DNA of 64,000 nt from Ruania albidiflava DSM 18029. GTDB taxonomy: Bacteria > Actinomycetota > Actinomycetes > Actinomycetales > Beutenbergiaceae. This document shows positions 51,449 to 59,504 of this stretch, one piece after another. The position numbers were made by a program, and so were the translations under genes. Below the pieces are notes generated by a model. It did not search any database. It was given only the letters and a program-made list of their open reading frames with translations, and was not told the DNA's origin. Each line of letters opens with the position of its first letter. Positions within the stretch are counted from its first letter, which is position 1. Location of the stretch: assembly GCF_000421225.1 (NCBI RefSeq), contig NZ_ATWL01000004.1, positions 62,001-126,000 of the forward strand, in the 5' to 3' direction.

Positions 51449-53302
51449 GTGACAGCCACTCCCGCTCTGCTCCGAGCCGAGCTCGCCGCGCACAGACCGC
51501 TGGACCTGCGGTCTGTGCGACTGAGTGCCACCGGCCAGCTCGGTGCTTGGCAGCAGCGCAACGCGGAGGTCACCATTCCGCACTGCATCGAGGCCCTGGA
51601 GAGCTCCGGGGTGCTGGACAACTTCCGCCGAGTGGTCGGGGAGTCCGGTGCCGAGTACCGCGGTTTCGTGTTCGCCGACTCCGACCTGTACAAGGTCATC
51701 GAGGCGGTCGCCTGGGAGATCGCACGCAGCGGCACCCACGCCTTCGACGGCTGGCTGGACCAGGTCATCGCGCTCGCCGCTCGGGTGCAGGAGCCGACCG
51801 GGTACCTGATGACCTGGATCCAGGGCGTGCACCCGGAGAAGAAGTTCGCCGAGCTGGAGTGGACGCACGAGCTCTACGTGCTCGGACACCTCATCCAGGC
51901 AGCCGTCGCCCTGGACCGCGCAGCCGGCCGCTCTGACCTGCTCCAGATCGCCCGTTCGTTCGCGGACCTGGTGGACCGGCGGTTCGGCCCGGCCGGCGAG
52001 CGGGGCATCTGCGGACACCCGGAGATCGAGACCGCCCTGGTCGAGCTGTACCGGCACACCGGCCAGCGCCGGTACCTGGACCTGGCCCAGCGAATGATCG
52101 ACCTGCGCGGCACCGGTCTGCTCAAGGCCGGTTTCCACGGCAGCGAGTACTTCCAGGACCACGCGCCGGTACGGCAGGCGAGGACCGCCGTCGGACACGC
52201 CGTACGCCAGCTGTACCTGAACGCGGGGGTGACCGACCTCTACCTGGAGACCGGGGAGGAGGCGCTGGCCACGGCGATGGACGCGCAGTGGCGCAACGTG
52301 CACCAGCGCAAGATGTACCTCACCGGAGCGTTCGGTGCGCGGCACAGTGGTGAGGCGTTCGGCGATGACTACGAGCTGCCCGCCGACCGGGCGTACGCGG
52401 AGACCTGTGCCACGATCGCCGACCTGCACTGGACCTGGCGGATGCTGCTCGCCCACGGCGGTGCCCGCTACGCCGAGGTCATCGAGCGGGAGGTGTACAA
52501 CGCGCTCGCCGCGGCCGTGGACGCCACCGGCACCCGGTTCTTCTACGCCAACCCGCTGCAGCTGCGCCCGGACCGGACCTCCGAGGAGAACGCTCCGCGC
52601 GACCGGCAGTCCTGGTACTCGTGCGCCTGCTGCCCGCCGAACATCGCCCGCGTGGTCGCCCAGCTCGGCGCCTACCTGGCCTCCAGCACCGCGGACGAGC
52701 TCGCCGTGCACCAGATCGCCGACGCCGAGATCGACCTGCCGGACCATCTCGGCACCGGCACCGTGCGCCTCACCACCCGATACCCCGACAACGGCGAGAT
52801 CACCGTGGCCCTGACCGGTTCCGCCCGGCCCGGGGTACAGATCGCGCTGCGGGTGCCCAGCTGGTCGCCGCAGGTGCGTCTCGACGGCGAGCAGGTCCAA
52901 CCGGACGAGGACGGGTACCTACGGCTGAACCCGACGACGGAACACACCGTGGCGCTGGACCTCTCGCCCCGCTGGACGTATCCGCACCCACGTATCGACG
53001 CCGTCCGGGGCACCGTGGCCCTGGAGCGGGGTCCGCTCGTGTACTGCCTGGAGGAGGTGGACCTTCCCGACGGCGTAGCGCTCCAGGACGTGGTCGTCTC
53101 ACCCGACCAGGCGGTCACCGTGGGCACCGGCGCACTGGAGCTGACCGGCACGGCAGGCGACCCGGGGCCCGCCGACCTGTACCGGCCGACACCGCCCTCA
53201 CCTGCCACCGGCCCGTCGAGCGTGCCGCTGGTGGCCAGACCATTCGCCACCTGGGGCAACCGTGGTGGCGATGCGATGCGGGTGTGGATGCCCGCCCGCT
53301 GA
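51449..53302 (+). CDS. beta-L-arabinofuranosidase, glycoside hydrolase family 127
   Basis: Zinc- and cysteine-dependent enzyme that removes beta-linked L-arabinofuranose. It has 617 residues, no signal peptide. From family knowledge (HypBA1), the zinc/cysteine site is conserved: Glu318 and Cys320 in AETCAT, Cys394-Cys395 in CACCPPN, and acid/base Glu302 in GEAFGDDYEL. The catalytic alpha/alpha barrel fills the first ~420 residues, and beta-sandwich domains follow. GAAGGAG lies 8 nt before the GTG. First gene of a long operon with the importer, YesL, a second GH127-like enzyme and GH31. Confidence 0.93.
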   Translation: MTATPALLRAELAAHRPLDLRSVRLSATGQLGAWQQRNAEVTIPHCIEALESSGVLDNFRRVVGESGAEYRGFVFADSDLYKVIEAVAWEIARSGTHAFDGWLDQVIALAARVQEPTGYLMTWIQGVHPEKKFAELEWTHELYVLGHLIQAAVALDRAAGRSDLLQIARSFADLVDRRFGPAGERGICGHPEIETALVELYRHTGQRRYLDLAQRMIDLRGTGLLKAGFHGSEYFQDHAPVRQARTAVGHAVRQLYLNAGVTDLYLETGEEALATAMDAQWRNVHQRKMYLTGAFGARHSGEAFGDDYELPADRAYAETCATIADLHWTWRMLLAHGGARYAEVIEREVYNALAAAVDATGTRFFYANPLQLRPDRTSEENAPRDRQSWYSCACCPPNIARVVAQLGAYLASSTADELAVHQIADAEIDLPDHLGTGTVRLTTRYPDNGEITVALTGSARPGVQIALRVPSWSPQVRLDGEQVQPDEDGYLRLNPTTEHTVALDLSPRWTYPHPRIDAVRGTVALERGPLVYCLEEVDLPDGVALQDVVVSPDQAVTVGTGALELTGTAGDPGPADLYRPTPPSPATGPSSVPLVARPFATWGNRGGDAMRVWMPAR

Positions 53303-53391
53303 CCGGGCGTGCCGGAGGGTCCGGCGCGCCGCACGGGCACTCCCGAGCCAACCCGGGCGGTGCCGAGGCACATCACTCAAGGAGGAGTTCC

Positions 53392-55008
53392 ATGAAGCGA
53401 TCAGTACGGCGGCGGACGACCGCCGCAGTGAGTGTGGCAGCAGTCGCCGCCCTGATGCTCGGCGCCTGCAGCGGTGGCGGCGAGAACGGTGGCGGCGGAG
53501 ACGGCAACACCGTGCACATCCTCGTGACCAAGCATGCGCTCACCGGGCCCATGGCCGACATGGCCTGGGTGAGCGACCTCGAGGAGATGGCCGACGTGAC
53601 CATCGTCTGGGAAGAGATCTCCTCAGACTGGGACCAGAAGAAGTCCACGATGCTCGCGGCAGGTGACATCCCGGACCTGATCGTAGGCGTCAACGCGATC
53701 ACCGACGCCGACCTGGTCACCTTCAACGGCCTGTTCGAGGACCTGTCCGATGACATGGATGCGCTGCCGAACGTGCAGGGCATGTTCGACGCGGTGCCGG
53801 CTACCGAAGTGATGGCCACCCAGCCTGACGGTGAGATCTTCTCCGTGCCGAGCTACCGACGCTTCTGGCCCGAGACCACCACCCGGCAGTACATCAACCA
53901 GGAGTGGCTGGACAACCTCGACCTGGAGGTACCGACCACCTGGGACGAGCTCTTCGACGTGCTCACGGCGTTCAAGGAAGAGGACGCCAACGGCAACGGT
54001 GACCCGAACGACGAGATCCCGATGGACTGGGCGCCACCAGGCAACTCAGGCTTCGGCGGTTTCCAGGCCACCTCACTGCTCAGCAGCCTTGGCATGCCGA
54101 TCTCCGACGGTGGCAGCTCGACCTACTTCGTGGAGGACGGGCAGGTCGGCAGCATCTTCACCGATCCGCGCTACCGCACTGTGGTGGAGTTCCTGCGCGA
54201 GTGCTATGCCGCTGGACTGATCAGCGAGGAGGTGATGACCCAGGACTACTCGACGTACCAGTCAGTGGGCCGCGGTAACGGCGATACTGCGACCGTGGGC
54301 TTCAGCTGGGGCTGGACCGCCTCGGACCGGTTCGGCCCGCAGCTGGCCGACCAGTACACCGCAACCGCCCCGCTGGCTGCCGAGGGTGTGGATCCGAGCG
54401 AGGTGGTGTGGTCCTACGACGACTACTACCTGAACTACGGCGTGAACGCCATCACCATGTCCGCCCAGACCGATGTGCACGATGCGGCGCTGCGGGTGAT
54501 CGACGCGTTCTACGACCAGGACATGTCACTCCAGGTGCTCTGGGGTGACTTCGGCACCAACATCGAGAAGACCGGCGACGACTCCTACACGGTGCTGCCT
54601 CCCGCAGACGGTCAGACTGACCCATCCACGTGGAAGTGGACCACCACGCTCGCCGACCTCGGCCCGGGCTGGATACGCGACGACATCGACGTACAGCTAC
54701 CGGCGGACCTCGACGAGGCGGTCACCCAGGCCGAACCGCTCGCCGAAGCGCTGTCCCACGTGGATCCGGTGGCCGACGTGTTCCCCATCCAGTTCTTCTC
54801 GCTGAGGTCGGAGGATTCCTCAACGATCTCCCTGAACGAGGCGAACTTCGCCAGCATCGCCATGCAGAACTGGGCGACCTGGGTCACCGAGGGAGGTGTG
54901 GACACAGCCTGGGACGCTTACCTTCAGGAGCTTGACGCCGCGGGAGTGAACCAGAACCTGGAGATCTACCAGCGCTACTACGACGACTACGTGGCGTCCC
55001 TGGGCTGA
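53392..55008 (+). CDS. oligosaccharide ABC transporter substrate-binding lipoprotein (LplA/LipO type)
   Basis: Large extracellular solute-binding protein of 538 residues. The signal peptide has a basic start and lipobox LGAC with lipidated Cys26, then a Gly/Asp/Asn linker. The mature domain is of the family used by LplABC and related importers in Firmicutes and Actinobacteria (for example VPSYRRFWPETTTRQYIN). AGGAGG precedes the ATG by 7 nt. It probably captures beta-arabinofuranoside-containing oligosaccharides from plant glycoproteins (inference from adjacent enzymes). Confidence 0.92.
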   Translation: MKRSVRRRTTAAVSVAAVAALMLGACSGGGENGGGGDGNTVHILVTKHALTGPMADMAWVSDLEEMADVTIVWEEISSDWDQKKSTMLAAGDIPDLIVGVNAITDADLVTFNGLFEDLSDDMDALPNVQGMFDAVPATEVMATQPDGEIFSVPSYRRFWPETTTRQYINQEWLDNLDLEVPTTWDELFDVLTAFKEEDANGNGDPNDEIPMDWAPPGNSGFGGFQATSLLSSLGMPISDGGSSTYFVEDGQVGSIFTDPRYRTVVEFLRECYAAGLISEEVMTQDYSTYQSVGRGNGDTATVGFSWGWTASDRFGPQLADQYTATAPLAAEGVDPSEVVWSYDDYYLNYGVNAITMSAQTDVHDAALRVIDAFYDQDMSLQVLWGDFGTNIEKTGDDSYTVLPPADGQTDPSTWKWTTTLADLGPGWIRDDIDVQLPADLDEAVTQAEPLAEALSHVDPVADVFPIQFFSLRSEDSSTISLNEANFASIAMQNWATWVTEGGVDTAWDAYLQELDAAGVNQNLEIYQRYYDDYVASLG

Positions 55009-55017
55009 CCCTCGAGC

Positions 55018-55043
55018 GGTGCCCGCCGGACTCGGCGGGCACC
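55018..55043 (+). promoter_or_regulatory. intercistronic hairpin after the binding-protein gene
   Basis: GGTGCCCGCC (55018-55027) pairs perfectly with GGCGGGCACC (55034-55043) around the loop GGACTC, 10 nt after the stop. There is no T run. It occupies the same position as the hairpin at 29748-29775 in the other importer operon. Confidence 0.65.
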
Positions 55044-55065
55044 GTTGGGATCGAAGGAGATCACC

Positions 55066-56046
55066 ATGACAGTGACCGATACGGCGCCGTTGAAGCTGAA
55101 CGGCCGCCGCCACGCGCCGAGCAGAGCCGGACGTTCGGGTGGTCGCGGCCTGCTGCGGCACGTCCGCCGGTACTGGCAGCTGTGGTTGATGGCTCTGCCG
55201 GCGATGGTGTTTGTCGCGATCTTCGCCTACTTCCCGATGTACGGGTTGCAGCTGGCGTTCCGGGAGTTCGACTTCTCCGCCGGGTTGACCGGTGGGGACT
55301 GGGTGGGCCTGAAGTACTTCCGGCAGTTCTTCGACAGTGCGCAGTTCTGGACGCTGATGCGCAACACTGTGGTGATCAGCGTGACCACGGTGGTGGTGGG
55401 GTTCATCGCCCCGATCTTTCTCGCGCTGCTGGTGAACCAAGTGGTCGGGCGGCGCCGGAAGAAGTTCTTCCAGACCGTCACCTACCTGCCGCACTTCATC
55501 TCGATCGTGGTGATCGTGGGCATGCTGCAGGTGTTCCTCTCGCCCACGTCCGGGTTGATCACCAGGGTCGCCCAGTTCTTCGGTGCCACCGACGTGAACT
55601 ACCTCGGCGACACGTCCACCTTCGTCCCGGTGTACGTGATCTCCGAGGTGTGGCAGCACTGCGGCTGGAACTCGATCATCTACCTGGCGGCCCTGGCCAG
55701 TGTGGACACCCAGCTGTATGAGGCAGCGCGTATCGACGGGGCGGGCCGGATGACCATCATCCGGCACATCGACTTCCCGGCGCTGGTGCCCACGATGATC
55801 GTGCTGCTCATCCTGAACATGGGCAACGTGCTCAACACCGGGTTCGAGAAGATCTTCCTGATGCAGAACCCGCTGAACCTCGGGGTCTCCGAGGTGATCG
55901 CCACCTACGTGTACAAGATCGGCATCCTGTCCAACCAGTTCAGCTACGCAACCGCGATCGGGTTGTTCAACACCATGATCAACTTCGCCTTCCTGGTGAT
56001 CACCAACCAGATCGCCAAACGCGTCTCGAACACGAGCCTGTGGTGA
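55066..56046 (+). CDS. oligosaccharide ABC transporter permease, LplB-type
   Basis: Permease of 326 residues with six helices after a ~40-residue basic N-terminus. The EAA loop is YEAARIDGAGRMTIIRHIDFP. AAGGAG lies 6 nt upstream of the ATG at 55066; an earlier GTG-like start at 55045 is less likely. LplB-type permeases lack an ATPase in their operon and use a shared MsiK-like ATPase. The ATPase at 15359 in this window is one candidate. Confidence 0.92.
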   Translation: MTVTDTAPLKLNGRRHAPSRAGRSGGRGLLRHVRRYWQLWLMALPAMVFVAIFAYFPMYGLQLAFREFDFSAGLTGGDWVGLKYFRQFFDSAQFWTLMRNTVVISVTTVVVGFIAPIFLALLVNQVVGRRRKKFFQTVTYLPHFISIVVIVGMLQVFLSPTSGLITRVAQFFGATDVNYLGDTSTFVPVYVISEVWQHCGWNSIIYLAALASVDTQLYEAARIDGAGRMTIIRHIDFPALVPTMIVLLILNMGNVLNTGFEKIFLMQNPLNLGVSEVIATYVYKIGILSNQFSYATAIGLFNTMINFAFLVITNQIAKRVSNTSLW

Positions 56047-56057
56047 GGAGTCGAACG

Positions 56058-56963
56058 ATGCGACTGAAGACGCTGCGCCTGCGCACCCCGGGAGACATCG
56101 CCTTCACGGTGGTGCTCGGCTTGACCTGCGCGCTGCTGCTGTTCCTGACGTTGTACCCGATCTACTTCGTGGTGATCGCCTCTGTCAGTGACCCCACCCT
56201 GGTCGCCACCGGCGGTGTGTCCTTCTGGCCTCGAGGGATCTCCTGGTTCGGGTACGAGCAGATCTTCGCCGACAACCGGATCTGGACCGGCTACCGGAAC
56301 ACGATCCTGTACACCGTGGTCGGCACCGCGCTGAACCTGGCGGTCACGCTGCCCGCCGCCTACGCGCTCTCCCGCCGGGAGTTCGCACCGCGCAAAGTCC
56401 TGATGCTGCTGTTCGCGTTCACCATGTTCTTCAACGGCGGGCTGATCCCGATGTACCTGCTGCTGCGCGACCTGAGCCTGCTGGACAACTGGCTCGTGTT
56501 CGTGCTCCCGTCGGCGGTGAACGTCTACAACCTCATCATCGCCCGGGCGTTCTTCGAGAACTCCCTGCCCGAGGAACTGTTCGAGGCCGCCACCATCGAC
56601 GGTGCGAACTACTTCCAGTTCTTCATCAAGATGGCACTGCCGCTCTCGATGGCGATCATCTCGGTGATCGGGTTGTACTACCTGGTGCAGCACTGGAACG
56701 ACTTCTTCACCGGCCTGGTGTTCGTGCGCACCTACGACAAACAACCGTTGCAGATCGTGCTCCGAGACATCCTCATCTCCAACCAAGCGTTCGCCGGCGG
56801 CGCCGGGGGTGCCGGTGCTACCGGAGGCAGCTACGCCCAGCAGTACGCCGACCAGATCAAGTACGGCGTGATCGTCGTCTCCACGTTGCCGGTGATCGTG
56901 CTCTACCCGTTCCTGCAGCGCTACTTCGAGAAGGGCGTGATGATCGGGTCGGTGAAGGGCTGA
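56058..56963 (+). CDS. oligosaccharide ABC transporter permease, LplC-type
   Basis: Second permease of the importer, 301 residues. The EAA loop is FEAATIDGANYFQFFIKMALP, and a Gly/Ala-rich periplasmic loop (FAGGAGGAGATGGSY) lies near the C-terminus. GAGGAG lies 8 nt before the ATG at 56058; an upstream GTG at 56040 would overlap the previous gene. The stop shares one base with the YesL start (TGATG). Confidence 0.92.
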   Translation: MRLKTLRLRTPGDIAFTVVLGLTCALLLFLTLYPIYFVVIASVSDPTLVATGGVSFWPRGISWFGYEQIFADNRIWTGYRNTILYTVVGTALNLAVTLPAAYALSRREFAPRKVLMLLFAFTMFFNGGLIPMYLLLRDLSLLDNWLVFVLPSAVNVYNLIIARAFFENSLPEELFEAATIDGANYFQFFIKMALPLSMAIISVIGLYYLVQHWNDFFTGLVFVRTYDKQPLQIVLRDILISNQAFAGGAGGAGATGGSYAQQYADQIKYGVIVVSTLPVIVLYPFLQRYFEKGVMIGSVKG

Positions 56964-57673
56964 TGCGCCGCCTCGTGGACTGGCACACCCGGGCCGGCCG
57001 GCTCGGCCTGCGACTGCTCTGGCTGCACCTGCTCTGGTGCGCCTGGACGCTGCGTGGCGGCATCCTGCTCGGGGCCTTCCCCGCCACGGCCGCTGTGCAT
57101 GCGGTGCTGCGCAGCGACGAGCGGCACCGGCTGGGCGATCCGGAAGTCGAGCTCGAGCTGCGCGGTGTGCGCGCGCAGTTCCGTGCCTACTTCCGCCAGG
57201 AGTTCGCGGCGGCAAACCGGCTCGGGCTCACTCTCGCCGCTGTGTGGGCGCTGCTGCTGGTCGATCGCAGCCTGGTGAGCCAGCTCGACCTCGGCGGGCT
57301 CGGGCCGGTGCTGGCCGGCGCCCACACTGTCGCCGGAGTCGTACTGGTCGTGCTCACCGCCATCATCTGGGTGCTGCAGGCGCAGTTCGCCGAAGGAACG
57401 GCGGCGCTGCTGCGGCGCAGCCTCGTCCTCCTCGCCGGCCGCCCAGCCGCGGCAGCGCTCACCGCCGCATCGATCGGGCTGCTGCTGTACGCCTACTACC
57501 TGGTACCCGGATTCATCCCGGTCTTCGGGATCCCCGCACTCGCCGCCGCCGCGACAGCGTGCCTGTGGCGCACCGGAATCCTGACCGCACCGCCGATACC
57601 CGCCACCGAGCGCGACCCCCAGCTGCGGGTACACCGCGCACCGGGTGCAGCACCCGCGCCGCGTCCCAGCTGA
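56963..57673 (+). CDS. YesL-family (DUF624) membrane protein
   Basis: Integral membrane protein of 236 residues with five to six helices. Family members occur next to Lpl/Yte-type oligosaccharide importers, for example in rhamnogalacturonan loci of Bacillus, and are suspected to assist transport. The N-terminus (LLWLHLLWCAWTLRGGIL) and FPATAAVHAVLR match the pattern. The ATG shares a base with the permease stop. No enzymatic motif is present. Confidence 0.85.
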   Translation: MRRLVDWHTRAGRLGLRLLWLHLLWCAWTLRGGILLGAFPATAAVHAVLRSDERHRLGDPEVELELRGVRAQFRAYFRQEFAAANRLGLTLAAVWALLLVDRSLVSQLDLGGLGPVLAGAHTVAGVVLVVLTAIIWVLQAQFAEGTAALLRRSLVLLAGRPAAAALTAASIGLLLYAYYLVPGFIPVFGIPALAAAATACLWRTGILTAPPIPATERDPQLRVHRAPGAAPAPRPS

Positions 57674-57698
57674 CGGACCGCCACCAGAACGGACACAG

Positions 57699-59489
57699 AT
57701 GAGCCTGCCCCCCACCTCCCATCACGCACCCGAACCGGTGCTCCGGTCGCTCGGCTACGCCGGACGGGTACGCCTGCACGGGCCCCTCGGCGAGCGCATT
57801 GCCGACGCTGCCGAGACCTACCTCGGCCTCTCCGTGGACGACGTACTGCACGGGTTCCGCCGACGCGCCGGACTACCCGCCCCCGGCAAAGGGCTGACCG
57901 GATGGTCCCGCACCACCAGCGAACCGACCTTCGGCCAGTGGCTCAGCGGCCTGGCCAGGCTCGCGGTCACCGCCGGCATCCCGGAGGCGAGGGAACGCGC
58001 CGGCGAGCTGCTCGGCGGCTACGCCGAGACCGTTGGTGCCGACGGCGACGTGCAGATGAGCCTGTACGGATACGAGAAGCTGCTCTGTGGCCTGGTCGAT
58101 GCCGCCTGCTACGCCGGGCACGACGAGGCGATCGGCCTGCTGGAGCGCACCGCCGAGTGGGCGGCCCACACGATCGAGCGCGACCGGCCCACCCCGCACG
58201 CCGCCAACTTCGCCGGTGGGGTGATCACCCCGGACCGGCACGCGCGCACCATCGAGTGGTACACCCTCGCGGAGAACCTCTACCGCGGCCACCTCGCGGG
58301 TGCGTCCACGGCGGTGCGCGACTTCGCCGCCGTCTGGCACTACGACTCCTACTGGGACCGTTTCGCCGAGCACCCCGCTCCCGGGCAGGCGTGGGACGTG
58401 CCGGTGTGGCTGCACGCCTACTCGCACGTGAACACGTTCGCCTCGGCCGCCGCCGCATACGAGGTCACCGGCGAGCCGTACTACCTGGACGTGCTTCGCG
58501 GAGCCTACGAGTACCTCACCACCACCCAGATCTACGCCACCGGCGGGTACGGGCCCAGCGAGCTCACGCTGCCCGAGGACGGCTCCCTGGGCCGGGCGCT
58601 GGAGTGGCGCACCGACACTGCGGAGATCGTCTGCGGCAGCTGGGCGGCGTTCAAGCTGTGCACGGCGCTGCTGCGCCACACCGGCGAGGCCCGCTACGCC
58701 GACTGGGCCGAGCAGCTCGTCTACTCCGGGCTCGGTGCGGTGACACCGGTCCGGCCTGGGGGCCGCTCGCCCTACTACCATGACTATCGGCTGGGCATCG
58801 CGACCAAGCTCGCGCACTGGGACGACTGGCCGTGCTGCTCGGGCACCTACGTGCAGGGTGTGGCGCATCTCCCGGACCTGGTCTATCAGCAGCATGACGG
58901 CGGAGTGTCGGTGGCCCTGTACGTCCCCTCCGAGGTCTCCTGGTCCCAGGACGGACGCGAGCTCAGCCTCAGCCAGCGGACCGACTTTCCGGCCGCGGAC
59001 ACAAGCACGCTCACCGTCCGCACCGGGGGCGGGCCGGCTCGGTTCCGCCTGCGGCTGCGGCGGCCACCGTGGAGCTCACGGCTCACCGTGCGGGTGAAGG
59101 GCGAGCTGGTCCGGCCGCGGGTGGTCGAAGGGGGCTGGCTGGAGATCGAGCGAGACTGGGCAGACGGGGACCGGGTCGACGTCACTCTCGGCGGGCGCCT
59201 GCGCGTGCTACCGGTAGACCGGTGGCACCCGAACCGTGTGGCGTTCGCGCACGGACCGGTCGTGCTCGCCCAGAACGCCGACTGGACGATGCCGGTGTCC
59301 CTGCCCACGCCCTGGTCGATGGTAGACCTGGACGCCGCCTTCACCCGCACCGCTGACGGGCTCGGTTACCGCCCCGCCGGAGTGGGCACGGCGCGCCTGC
59401 CGCTCGGCCTGCTCCGGCCACTGGCCGAGGTGCCCGAACGCGTCCCCTATCGCGTCTATGCCGACCTGGACGCCCCCCGCATCATCTGA
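57699..59489 (+). CDS. GH127-like (beta-L-arabinofuranosidase domain) glycoside hydrolase, variant active site
   Basis: Predicted glycosidase of 596 residues, no signal peptide. The alpha/alpha barrel and C-terminal beta-sandwich match the DUF1680/GH127 superfamily. The zinc-cysteine site looks altered: the Cys pair is present in DWPCCSGTYVQ, but the upstream motif is AEIVCGSW (Glu and Cys three apart) rather than ETC. It may belong to a sister family with a different substrate, or the alignment may shift. No strong ribosome-binding site precedes the ATG (GGACACAG). It lies between YesL and GH31 in the same operon. Confidence 0.82.
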   Translation: MSLPPTSHHAPEPVLRSLGYAGRVRLHGPLGERIADAAETYLGLSVDDVLHGFRRRAGLPAPGKGLTGWSRTTSEPTFGQWLSGLARLAVTAGIPEARERAGELLGGYAETVGADGDVQMSLYGYEKLLCGLVDAACYAGHDEAIGLLERTAEWAAHTIERDRPTPHAANFAGGVITPDRHARTIEWYTLAENLYRGHLAGASTAVRDFAAVWHYDSYWDRFAEHPAPGQAWDVPVWLHAYSHVNTFASAAAAYEVTGEPYYLDVLRGAYEYLTTTQIYATGGYGPSELTLPEDGSLGRALEWRTDTAEIVCGSWAAFKLCTALLRHTGEARYADWAEQLVYSGLGAVTPVRPGGRSPYYHDYRLGIATKLAHWDDWPCCSGTYVQGVAHLPDLVYQQHDGGVSVALYVPSEVSWSQDGRELSLSQRTDFPAADTSTLTVRTGGGPARFRLRLRRPPWSSRLTVRVKGELVRPRVVEGGWLEIERDWADGDRVDVTLGGRLRVLPVDRWHPNRVAFAHGPVVLAQNADWTMPVSLPTPWSMVDLDAAFTRTADGLGYRPAGVGTARLPLGLLRPLAEVPERVPYRVYADLDAPRII

Positions 59490-59504
59490 CCCGAGGAGCC
59501 CGCA

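Noticed and set aside
55045-55066. Earlier start for the LplB-type permease
   Set aside because: It would include the ribosome-binding site AAGGAG in the coding region, and the ATG at 55066 is correctly spaced from it.
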